A DNA stretch of 64,000 nucleotides from contig OY970824.1 in the NCBI GenBank assembly GCA_963853835.1, forward strand, positions 72,178,372-72,242,371. The letters run 5' to 3'. The notes beneath the pieces were generated by a model. That model did not search any database. It was not told the DNA's origin and was given only the letters and a program-made list of their open reading frames with translations. The first letter of the stretch is position 1, and each line of letters starts with the position of its first letter. Below are positions 12,931 to 23,053 of this stretch, one piece after another. A program made the position numbers and the translations under genes. The stretch is from Calendula officinalis. Its lineage: Eukaryota; Streptophyta; Magnoliopsida; Asterales; Asteraceae.

Positions 12931-13267
12931 TAAAATATTTTAAAAGAAATAGAAATAAATTATAAAATTTAGGCATTAAAGTATAGTCATGATGTAAGTC
13001 ATGAGTGTTCGATGAAGTGCAACTTTTTTATTTGTTTCGCTTTGGAGTATATATTATTTGTCCAGTCCAACAATCCAATCGTATTTAGGATCTTGGTCGA
13101 TTCAGTCTAAAAACTAGAATTAGTTTGCTTGTGTTATTTAGATATGATATATAAACATACAATTATGGTACTATTAAAATACGCTATGATTAGTGTTATG
13201 TGATTTGCTATTATGCACTCAGCACAATGATTATTATTTATTATCAGGAATTGGATCATTTCCATTA

Positions 13268-14195
13268 GACTATGCGGTATGGGCATAGTCCTGTGGTCGT
13301 GGGGCTGAGGTGGCCACTCGGCCACGCCGTTAACGAGCGGGGAACACCGCCCCCCTACACGGCGTGGGGAGGGGTGGTGGAGAATCGTGGGCACGGCAAC
13401 GGTGGTAGACGGCGTGGTGTTGCTGCAAATATGACCGTTGAACGGTCATATGACCGTTAAAATTAAAAAAAAAAACTTTTTTTTTTTACTTTTTATTTCC
13501 CCTATAAATACACACACTAATACATCTTTTTTACTCACACCTTTACCATCTTTCTCTCTACAACCTTTCTCTCAAAATAATATTTTTCTCACATCTTTTA
13601 CTACCAAATGGATTCCAACCAAAGCACGCCTGATTCCAACCAAAACACGCAAGACAATCTTGGATTTGCACAGTTCGAGCCATATGTTAATTTGCTCAGC
13701 TCAGGCACTGCCATTCCACCAAATCCCCAATACCATCAACCTCAATACCAACAACCTCAATACCATCTCCATTTTGAAGCATAAAGCGGAGGATTTGGAG
13801 GGGGAGGATCTCGAGATCTTGCGGGAAGCGAAAGCGAAGGCGAGGGCCGCTTTCCGCAAGTTAAGCTAGTTTTTTTAATTTTTAGGATTTTAATTTTTTT
13901 TAATTTCTAGGATTTTAATTTTTAATTTCAAGTATTGTATTTTTATTTAATTTCTTGGATTTTAATTTTTAATTTCTAGTATTGTAATGTTTTAATTTTT
14001 AATTTTAATGGAATTTTAATTTTATGTTTAAAAAATAAAGGGAAAAGAAATGATGAGTTGGAAAAAAATTGGTGTGGGGTGGAGTGGTGGGTATTTCCTG
14101 GATAAAGTGGAGTTGTGTGGTGTGGTGTGGTTGCTGAGGTGGCAGATGATGTGGCAGAAAAAATGGGGTGGTGGTGGTGCCCATACCCCATAGTC
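13268..14195 (+). mobile_element. Internally deleted PIF/Harbinger element
   Basis: Inverted ends GACTATGCGGTATGGGCA and TGCCCATACCCCATAGTC are flanked by the 3-bp target TTA (13265-13267, 14196-14198), the PIF/Harbinger signature. It contains a short leader, an ORF remnant at 13608-13784 and C- and G-rich tracts near the ends. No transposase remains. Confidence 0.85.
13608..13784 (+). pseudogene. Remnant of Harbinger ORF1-like protein
   Basis: A 58-residue frame starting MDSNQSTPDSNQNTQ and rich in Asn, Gln, Pro and Tyr, which resembles the N-terminal region of ORF1 (Myb/SANT-like) proteins of plant PIF/Harbinger elements. It stops at 13782. In another frame just downstream comes LEILREAKAKARAAFRKLS (to about 13866), which looks like the C-terminal end of the same protein, so the middle, including the Myb domain, seems to have been deleted. 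The ORF1 identity is inferred from composition and from the Harbinger termini around it. Confidence 0.5.
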
Positions 14196-14805
14196 TTAAA
14201 TATGAATAAGTATCAAAAAAATTTAGATCATAATCAAGAAAATTTTGATCAGTATCAGTTATCACTAAATTTTAAGTCTTCATCTGATATCACTTCTGTA
14301 GTTGGATATGCATCTTGATATCAAATATTGCGTGTAGTTAAGTAGAAAGCAACTTCACATATGACTTGGAGGTCGAAACTTTGCTAGCGTTTTCTTTTTA
14401 ATCTTTAGTGGCATTTTGTTTACCCACATTTAATAACTCACCCTCGGGTTATAATTTAACATGTTTAATGATGTTGTGCATTAGTTTTTAGTGTGATCTA
14501 AATTGGATGACCCAAAGTAGGTGACTTGATTATCACACGCACCCTATAAAACGAATATAACCGAGGGAAAGTATTCCACAATTTTTTTGAATAAAAAAGA
14601 ATTAAAAAAAAAAAAATCATATTTAACCTAAGTAAGAACTTCATCCCGACCCAACTCAACTAGGCATTTTGCCACACCAAAAATTTGGCTCCATACAAAC
14701 GTAGGTTACCATATTAGACTAGCGCATTTTATTCAATCACTTACATTTTTTAGCTTGGCGTGAATAATGCAAATCTATACGCTTACATGTTTATAACTAA
14801 AACAT
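14196..14805. other. AT-rich intergenic DNA
   Basis: No gene or repeat family recognised. Confidence 0.4.
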
Positions 14806-14809
14806 GGCC

Positions 14810-15005
14810 CACTATACGTAGCAAAAAGGTAGATGTCGGCAACCCTAACCAGCCCCATCGAACTCAACATCTAAGGGTACTTGATGAGAGACATATTTAA
14901 CTTACTCAACGACTTAGAATCATTGGGGGATCAAACCCACGACATATCAATTGTGTAGCAAGTAGCCTAATGCCTTAGCAACCGAGCTACAAGCTAGAAG
15001 TGGGC
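14810..15005 (-). mobile_element. tRNA-derived SINE (minus strand)
   Basis: On the minus strand the head reads TGTAGCTCGGTTGCTAAGG (A box) and, about 45 nt on, GTGGGTTTGATCCCC (B box), the spacing of a tRNA-type pol III promoter. The tail reaches about 14810. No cloverleaf can be drawn, so it is not a tRNA gene. TSD not found. Confidence 0.6.
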
Positions 15006-15789
15006 CCATATCAATTAAAACTTGTTTTAGTCATCCGGTACTCTACTGAGCAATTAATCAAAGTAAGATTGATGAGCATGGTGTTATTATGGCATGTCTT
15101 TGAAGAGTTGACATTTTGATTAATTAACATTGTTGACCTGAATATTGGGTATTTTGGATTTATTGTTTAATATTATCAATTAATACTAAAAAGAAATTTA
15201 AATAAATAAACTAACTCCCCTCCCTCAATAGTCGCTTCCCTCTATTGTCAGCCATCTTCTCTGACAACAAACACACACCAGTCACCACCCACTTGATTAG
15301 AGATCTGGCTATATGCCGGTTTATTAAATCAGTTTGCGGTTTGGAAAATATAAACTAAATTTTACAAAATTTTAAGTTTAACAGCTTCACGATTAAATAA
15401 AATTATTTACCACTTCGCGTATAGCGCTAAATAATGGTGTGGTCTCTATTCAAGGCATACTACTGGGCATACGGGATGATTAAATGATCGGTCGTGACTC
15501 TCCATCCTCAACGTATCCTCCCCATTACATAGCCGTATCCCGACGCGTCCTCATGCAGGTTTGGTCGCATGGACGACCAATGAAGGTCAAGAGGCATCGT
15601 GCATTGGGTGTTTGTACTCCGTGTTCAAATGTAGCATTTGCTTTTATTATAAAACCAATATTTCGAAGAAGAAAAAAAGTATTTGATTTTTGACTTATTT
15701 AAACATTATATCATATACTCTTAAAAATAGTCATTAACGTGTACATAATATGCTTACATTGAGTGCGAGATATATGATATCCTTGCATA
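15006..15789. other. Intergenic DNA, nothing recognised
   Basis: A more GC-rich patch (15420-15620) has an open frame of 69 codons with no family resemblance. Not called as a gene. Confidence 0.4.
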
Positions 15790-16367
15790 TAGGGGTGTGT
15801 ATAAAAACCGGAAAACCGGAACCGAACCAGGACCGAACCGGCACCGGCACCGAACCGAACCGGAACCGGCTTAACCGGTCCGGTTCCCGGTTCTTAGATT
15901 TGATAAAAATTAACAAACCGGGTTTACCGGTTCCGGTTCCGGTCCCGGTTCGGTTCCGGTTTTTTCGGGTTTGGAACCGGCATTTAAATAGGTATATAGA
16001 CTTACGAGATTTCATATATATATGTCGAAATAATAGGTATATGGGCTTTTAATAGAAACATATTTTACTTGAAACAACACGTGAACCTCCGCAAACATCA
16101 TACTTTTATTAAAAGTACGCTAAAATATTTAAGTTATATATTTTAAGATGAAAATATGCATCGAAAATGTATAATCGGATGGCAAACACAAAAACCGGGT
16201 TTACCGGTTCTAAACCCGCTTGAAGACCGAACCGACCCGGAACCGGACCGGGCCCGGAACCGGTTTAACTGGTCCGGTTCTCGGTCCTTGAAATTTCCTT
16301 TTTTCGGTTACCGGGTTTACCGGTTCCGGTCAGGTTCGGTCCGGTTCCGGAACCGAACACATCCCTA
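15790..16367. mobile_element. hAT-like MITE with ACCGG/CCGGTT subterminal repeats
   Basis: Ends TAGGGGTGTGTATAAAAACC and CCGAACACATCCCTA are flanked by the 8-bp target CTTGCATA (15782-15789 and 16368-16375). Dense CCGGAACCG words fill both subterminal regions (15805-15980, 16190-16360) around an AT-rich centre. Confidence 0.85.
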
Positions 16368-16440
16368 CTTGCATACGTCTGAGTTAATTAATCTATTATG
16401 ATGTTGTATATTAACCTAATCCAATATCCCCTGATGGTTA

Positions 16441-16450
16441 TTACTATTAC

Positions 16451-16507
<57 letters not shown>
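16441..16507. repeat. (TTA)n microsatellite
   Basis: About 20 TTA units with two early interruptions. Confidence 0.9.
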
Positions 16508-16508
<1 letters not shown>

Positions 16509-16514
16509 ACCTAA

Positions 16515-17116
16515 AAACAAGGGTGGACCTAGTATGGTGCACGGGGTTGCTCGGACAACCCCTCAAACTTTTTCGAATTAGTGCTAATATTGTTCTTTTT
16601 AATGTAGGTGACACCCTTAAGAAAAAAATGCAACGAATATTCTTATGTAGTAGAAAAAATAATAATATATGTTCTATTTCAATATTTGTTAAAAAGATAG
16701 CTAAAGAAAAATATAATTAAAGTTCAATAAAAAAAATTAAGTAAAGTTCATTACTTTTATTTATTAAGTTTCTACTATTTACTGATTTTGAAACAAGAGA
16801 ACATGGATTTTCCCTTTGCTATATATTTTCCGCAATGAAGCTTCTAAAGACCGATTTGCGCACTAAAATGGGCCATGTTTTTTTGAACCAAGCGTTGATT
16901 TGTGTAGTAGAAAAAATCGCTTTTAGATGTTACAATTAAAAATGTAATCAATTTCAGAAAATGAAAGAACGAAAAGGTCAACTTAAGAATGTAATTTATA
17001 GACGTTTTTGATATATGTAATGAAATCGTACTTTTCAATTTCTTTTTATGTTTTTTATATAATATGAATAAAAAATGGTGCAACCCCTCAAACTTTTTTC
17101 TTGGTCCGCCACTGCC
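16515..17116. repeat. Unclassified interspersed repeat
   Basis: Starts AGGGTGGACCTAGTATGG and ends TTGGTCCGCCACTGCC, with ACCCCTCAAACTTTTT near both ends in the same orientation. It looks like a transposon-derived segment, but the class cannot be assigned. Confidence 0.35.
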
Positions 17117-18036
17117 TAAAAAGTAAAATAAACACATTTTTAAATGTTAAAAATGTAATTCTAAAGACTCAATCAAGATAAAAATGGGTACAAGACGAGA
17201 GGAGAAACTATGATATGATTTTAGGATGATAACTTATCCGCATTCATATAATTTTTAAGACAAAAGATTAATAATCGACAATCTTTATGAGCCCATAAAT
17301 GACCCACTCACTAGGCACTCACTACTCACTAGGCACTACGTTTAGAGGAAGTATCGCGGTTTATTCACCAATTGTGGTTAGCAACGGAATTGAACCTAGA
17401 ATTGTTTTGTATCAAGACCATTTTTTCCTTCCTAAGAACAAAAGGCGTGGTTATGTTAAAAGTTATGCCAAACAATACCGGTGGTGGCACTATATGCTTA
17501 GCGCCAAGCCTATGGCGTACGTTAAAGTAATTTTTTCTAAAATTATAATTAGTTTAAGGTATTTTTGTGGGTGATAAGTGAATGTTAAATGAATGTTATA
17601 CGAAAGAGAGAGTAATTTTGAGGTATATATAGTAAAACCATATTATAAAGACGAAAATGTCTTCGAACATAGCTTTAAAACAAACCATACCTATTGCTCA
17701 AAACCTTTTTTTCCTTCCATAAACAAGAACAAAAAATGTGTCTTCATAACGTATGTCACTAATCTTCCTAACCCTCATCTTTTTCCACATAATTATTAAA
17801 GCAGGAGGATTTGTCAAAAAGAAAGATAAAAATAAATAGGTTGAAAAAGGAATATTCTTGATACCGTAACGAATCTAAAACTTTGAAAAATGACTTGCAT
17901 TTTTGTCTTTAAATGGTCACATCCGGGGGCCACTCAATCTTAATAACATTTAAATAAGATTATATATAAATCACGTAGAGTTTAGGACTAATTCCACGTA
18001 TTTAACACTATGATAGTAGGAGAATATATAAAGATA
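17117..18036. other. Intergenic DNA with an orphan open frame
   Basis: An open frame at 17299-17574 (91 codons) is richer in GC than its surroundings and codes for HFFLPKNKRRGYVKSYAKQY-like basic sequence. I do not recognise it. CACTAGGCACTCACTACT at its start is a short direct repeat. Not confident that it is a gene. Confidence 0.3.
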
Positions 18037-18541
18037 CTCATCCGTTTCAAAATAAATGATACATTTAATATTTTATGTTTTTTAATATAAAAAAAATATT
18101 ATAATAAAAGTTAAGTTAGATTAAATTGGATAATTAGTGAGACATCAGACATGTGTCTTATACTTTCTCTGTATCACAATAAATTATACACTTTTCATTT
18201 ATGAGTGTTTCACAATAAGTGATACATTTTAAAAGTTGACTTATTTGACAAAAATATGGGACCCAACCTCAACTAACTATCCACTTTAATAAAGTGAAAT
18301 TACCTTATACTCTTACTTTTACTTTTAAAACTCATTAATATCACTTTATTCAAGAAAAGTGGGACCCATCACCCATTAACTATCTACTTTAATACTCTCT
18401 CCGTCCCACAAAAAACTTCCCATTTCACTCTAAATTTTTGTCCCACAAAAAACTTCTCATTTTACATATTTGATGGGCTCCACACACAAAAAAAATTATT
18501 ATTACTAAAGACTCCACCACTAATATCCACTAACTATCTTT

Positions 18542-19876
18542 CACAAATTGTCCCTGTGGTCTTAGGTTTTCTGGCTTTTTATCCCCAAACTTTTTTTTTT
18601 CAAATTTTTTGTCCCCGTACTCCTTAAAATTCTGGTTTATCGTCCTTCCGTCCAAATTTGATTGTTAATTAACCCCACATGCTAAACATGTGAGGGTATT
18701 TTGGTCTTTTCTGCATCTTTCTTCTTCATCATCATAAAACAAGAACCCTAATCCCCAATTGATGAACCCAACAAACACCCTAGATTTTGTTCACATCAGA
18801 TCTACCCCAAATTCCCATTTACAGAAGTTGCTTCCCTGAGAATTTATGGCCAATTACGAGGAATCAAGCCCTCTTTTAGCAAATCAATCTCTTCAAGGTG
18901 AAAACAACACCGATCAGCAATCAGACCTAACAATCAACGATGAAAATAACAAGAAATCCACCACGAAAACACCGATCCCCAATTCACAGACAGCTGATGT
19001 GGCGGCGGAGATGAAGAAGCTTCCACCTCCGGTAGAATCAGGTCTTCATCACCACCATCATGCTATATATGGTTGGGCTGCTGACGGGTTGCCATTAACT
19101 AACGGCGGTGCTAATGTTATCGGAGAGTCGTTACCTAGGGCTCAATGGGATACAGGTCTATACGCGTGTTTAGGTCGCAATGACGAATTCAGCAGCAACG
19201 ATCTTGAAGTTTGTGAGTTTTTCTTTTCCTAATTGTTGATGCGATCATCTGGTTTCGTGTATCGATTCCGATATATGTGTAGGAGATCCGACTAGCTCTG
19301 AACAAGTTATATAATTCTAATTATGCATAAAACAACATGAAACTTGCAATTTATTTGAGTATTTTGCTTTTAAGAGCTAGTATTTTGCAATTTAAGGGTT
19401 CTATGAAGAACACATCGATTAAGATTTAAATCTGGGTTTTAATAGAATTTAAGGGTTTTAAATGTTTGGGGAATTTTTGAGTTTGATTCAGGTTTTAAAT
19501 CTGAGTTTCATGGTGTTCATGGTGTTCTCGATTTTGATTGTGTTTGTGGTGGTAGCTTTTTAAAGAAGCTTTGATTGTGTTTGTGGTGGTAGCTTTTTTA
19601 AGAAGCTGGGATTAATTTGTTAAAGAAAAAGAATAAAGAAAAACAATAAAGTATTCAAAGTAATTAAAAATAAATTGAATTAAAAGGGAAAAATAAAAAG
19701 GACGAAAATGCCCTCACCTTTTTGACATATTCCGTTAGTTAACAGTTAAATTTGGACGGAATGAAAATAAACCAGAATTTTAAAGAGTACGGGGACAAAA
19801 AATTTGAAAAAAAAAGTTTAGGGACAAAAAGCCAGAAAACCCAAGACCACAGGGACAATTTGTGACATTTACCCAA
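18542..19876 (+). mobile_element. Pack-MULE-like element carrying a host gene fragment
   Basis: Long terminal inverted repeats of about 150 bp: the left arm runs from CACAAATTGTCCCTGTGG and the right arm is its complement, ending CCACAGGGACAATTTGTG then ACATTTACCC. The left arm lacks the outermost ~10 bp present on the right and at 63610, and part of the host MITE is missing there, so a small deletion removed that end and its TSD. The interior holds 5' UTR, exon 1 and part of intron 1 of a PLAC8-family gene. MULE assignment rests on TIR length and gene capture, not on a TSD. Confidence 0.7.
18846..19212 (+). pseudogene. Captured exon 1 of a PLAC8-family gene (cell number regulator 8-like)
   Basis: The frame starts MANYEESSPLLANQSL and runs to NDLEV at 19212, where a good donor (GTGAGT) follows. 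IYGWAADGLPL and RAQWDTGLYACLGRNDEF match the start of the PLAC8 region of plant cell-number-regulator/PLAC8 proteins, small membrane proteins linked to organ size and metal handling. The cysteine-rich membrane core that should follow LEVC is absent; only intron-like sequence and then the element's right inverted repeat come next. About 120 bp of leader precedes the ATG. A four-His run at residues about 63-67 is the only oddity. The exon is open, so a truncated peptide or chimeric transcript is possible, but a functional protein is not. Confidence 0.7.
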
Positions 19877-20404
19877 AGTATTTTCAATGACCCCACCACT
19901 AACTATCACCTAAAAACTTGTGCAAAAGCCAAATGAGAAGTTTTTTGTGGGACGGAGGGAGTATATGTTAACCTTACTTTAATCTTTTACCTAAAAAACC
20001 GTGAAATCTCAAATGTATCACTTGTAGTGATACGGAGGAAGTACATTTTAATTAAAGTTAATATAATATTTTTTAAAAGTAAAAGTAGAGATAAATGAGT
20101 CATTTCACTATATTAAATAAGATAGTTAATAGGTGTATGTCCCACTAATTGTAACCAAATAATACAATTTTTCAAAATGTATCATCTATTTTGAAACACC
20201 CAAAATAAAAAGTGTATCACTTATTTTAAACCGAGTGAAGTATATATATATATATATATATATACATATATATATACATTGACACAACATTGTACGAAAA
20301 AGTGTTTTACATTTTTTCTTATAACACAATTTAAAATTGTGGCAAGTTGTATTTAAGCATTAAATTTAAAGTAGCCTAAAAGGCAAAAGTTTTAAATTTA
20401 GTTC

Positions 20405-20998
20405 TCTTAACAAAGTGGTGATTGGAGATTTAAAACTGAAAAGGATAACTTTTGGAGAATGGTTATTTGCTCAATTCATGGTGACCAAGGAGGTTTAGAA
20501 AATTATAATCTGACCGGTAAAATACTGGGAAGCTGGAAAAATATTATAAAAATTCATAAAGCTTTTTAAAAAAGCTAAAATTTTGTTTCATCCTCGGATG
20601 GAAACAACGTCTGTGTTAGGTGGGTGCTGGAAAAATCGGGCACTTTCTCAGTGAAATTATTACGTATGGCGTCCGATGATCTCTCTTTGAACAAATCGGA
20701 CAATAGTTCTTTCATATGGAACAAATGGGTTCTCACAAAAAGTTGATATTCATGCTTGGAAGACCTCTCTTTGTAGATTGCGTACCAACTAAAAGTAACT
20801 TCTAAAGACATGGCATTAGACTATGGTCGTGATTGCCCTCTGTGTGGCGGTCCTAGTGAATCAGGAAATCATCTCTTCGTTACGTGTTCAGAGGCGAGAT
20901 TGTTCCTTAGCGATATTGGTAGATGGTTAGGGAGTGGATACCTCCTTGGTGCAACACCTCTCCCATTGGAAAATAATTTAACCGCCCCTGAATTTCAA
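20405..20998 (+). pseudogene. LINE fragment (end of reverse transcriptase ORF with zf-RVT)
   Basis: Conceptual translation with frame breaks gives WVLEKSGTFSVK, FIWNKWV and then CPLCGGPSESGNHLFVTCSEA, the CX2C...HX4-5C zinc knuckle (zf-RVT) at the end of plant L1-type ORF2 proteins. At least one stop and one frameshift lie between the parts. The 5' end is missing and no poly-A tail or TSD is seen. Confidence 0.7.
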
Positions 20999-21087
20999 AA
21001 TTAATGTAACCTTCCCTAAATTTTAGGAATTACATTCTTCATTAATGAATGTAAAAACGTTTTATGCATGTTAAAGACAACCCTTAG

Positions 21088-21260
21088 GGGGCGTTTGGTT
21101 CGCTGGAATCCTTGGGAATTTGAAGGAATTGGAATCCAATTCCAATGGATTCCGATGTTTGGTTGTACGGAATTGGAATCCTTGGTTGGAAAACATTCCA
21201 TCAAACAAGGGAATGTGAATTCCATCCAAAGATGGAAGGATTTTGAAATCTCATGAATGA
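21088..21260. mobile_element. MITE with GGGGGCGTTTGGTTCGC end
   Basis: AGGGGGCGTTTGGTTCGCTGG followed by GGAATTGGAATCC words, like the larger element at 25842-26725. Only one clear terminus. Confidence 0.5.
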
Positions 21261-21557
21261 ATGAATGTGTAGATTACCATATTATGGGTAAATGAAAGTC
21301 AAGTTGGACCTCAACATACATAAGTCTTACGTCCGAGTCTCGGACAACGTGGTGGCGGCATAGTGAAGTCTTGAACTTTAGCGTACCATGACGAAAGTCA
21401 AAATGAGCCTTTTCGAACTATGGTTGTAAATGATAGTGTGAGGTGGTGGCTGGTGTGGGCATGGATTATATTAGTCGCGTGGGATGGTGGTCAATCACAA
21501 TGTTTATTTGGTAAAGATAAAATGAGGTGGACACTGGACAGGGACTAAAATTTAATA

Positions 21558-21821
21558 CTCCCTCCGTCCCACAAAAAATTTTCCATTTCACTCTAAATTT
21601 TTGTCCCACAAAAAACTTCTCATTTCTCATATTTGATGGGCTCCACACAATAAAAAACTATTATTACTAAAAACACCACCACTAATATCCACTAATTATC
21701 TTTCTCTCTCCAACTCAATCTTATATTTTAATTAAAAGTATTATCAATGACCCCACCATTAACTATCACCTAAAAACTTGTGCAAAAGGCAAATGTGAAG
21801 TTTTTTGTGGGACGAATGGAG
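21558..21821. mobile_element. Complete StB Stowaway-type MITE
   Basis: 264 bp, ends CTCCCTCCGTCCCACAAAAA and TTTTTTGTGGGACGAATGGAG, TA flanks. It serves as the empty-site reference for the nested StB copy at 18395. Confidence 0.9.
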
Positions 21822-23053
21822 TATTTTGAAAGGACAAAATGGTCACAACGATGAAGTTAATCGATTTAGGTTATTTTAACAGACTGATAGACGACTTATG
21901 TTACACAATTTAAAAGTAGGGACGATTTATGTAATTACTGATACTTATGTTACACGTTTCATAAGTATATTTTTGGCCATGAAGGATAAACTAAGTTTAG
22001 TAGGAGGTTAAAAATCAGAAATTTGATTTCAAAATTATTTACTGTATATGTATAGTAGATTAGTAGATAATATATCCAGGTTTACAATTTTGAGTTCGTT
22101 AACAAGTAAAAAAACTTAATCCAACTGAGAAAAGTAGATTGGATATATATCAAAAAATAATTCAGATCAAAAGTCTGAAATCATTCAACAATATTTTTAT
22201 GAGTGCTAATTAAAAAATAATTTGTGTCGTATGATTGCATTAAATAATGGGACGTTGGATTCAAGTAAATATAATTCAATATACAATAATTAGCAGGTGG
22301 TGGTCCCTGTTCTTTAATTTTATTTTATTAACTGTGTTATCTGATTTTTTAATCGTTATTCGTTAACTTAACAATTCAAAATCAGTTTATGGTGTTTACA
22401 GTTAAGCTAAATAAATCCTCGTATACTGCAGCATATATGTACAACCCACGTCAAAGGTTTATAGGAACAAACCGCAATCAAACTTAAATTGCTCACTTTT
22501 AATAATGATAGATTAATAAATATCGTTAATATATAGGCAATCAAACATTAGGTGGGTACGCAGCTTATCGTTGATTTGATCAAATAATAAATAATTTCTA
22601 CATGACTCATTATATTAAAAAAAAATTGTCAAATCAAAAAATTTGGTACAAGTTCTTTCTATCTGGACATGTTTTACTTTTTAATATTTAATTAGATAAT
22701 GTTTATAAGCATTATAGTAGCATTTAATTTTAAATTTTTATTGGTAAGTATGGTTTATATAAAAAAATGATAAATATGACGCTAATTATAATTCGTTAAA
22801 TCATATAAAAGTTCGATCATATGATGATTGTTCTTATCTATTTAATTATTTATTTGGATCAAAACAGTGGAAGTAACTCATAATCTAGAATAATATAATA
22901 TTCTCAAGTTAGATAATTGACAATTAATATTCGTTGATAAATTTTGAGTGTAATATGTAGTTCCTATTAATTGATAGTGTAACACGAGCAGATTTTCTAA
23001 TCGGTTGTTATGTATTGTGTTTGAGTTCGGTTTAGAGCATTGAGTGTCATGAT
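21822..23053. other. AT-rich intergenic DNA, nothing recognised
   Basis: No open frame of interest, no termini and no pol III boxes noticed. Confidence 0.4.

Larger units (their letters stand above)
18395..19961. mobile_element. StB Stowaway-type MITE, third level of the nest
   Basis: Ends CTCTCTCCGTCCCACAAAAA and TTTTTTGTGGGACGGAGGGAG are flanked by TA. The intact relative at 21558-21821 is 264 bp, so about 1.3 kb here is inserted sequence: the Pack-MULE-like element at 18542-19876. Confidence 0.85.
18163..20041. mobile_element. Second StA MITE, nested in the first
   Basis: Ends CTTTCTCTGTATCACAATAA and TTGTAGTGATACGGAGGAAG with TA on both sides (18161-18162, 20042-20043). Its two halves contain StA-type internal sequence (GGGACCCATC, TAACTATCTACTTTAATA). 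It is split by the StB MITE. Confidence 0.8.
18037..20240. mobile_element. Outer StA MITE of a nested cluster
   Basis: Left end CTCATCCGTTTCAAAATAAA; right end ACTTATTTTAAACCGAGTGAAG; TA at both flanks. It is split by the inner StA copy at 18163-20041. A (TA)n tract follows at 20241-20278. Confidence 0.8.

Noticed and set aside
14810..15005. A tRNA gene
   Set aside because: A and B boxes are present but no acceptor stem or anticodon arm can be paired; it is a SINE head.
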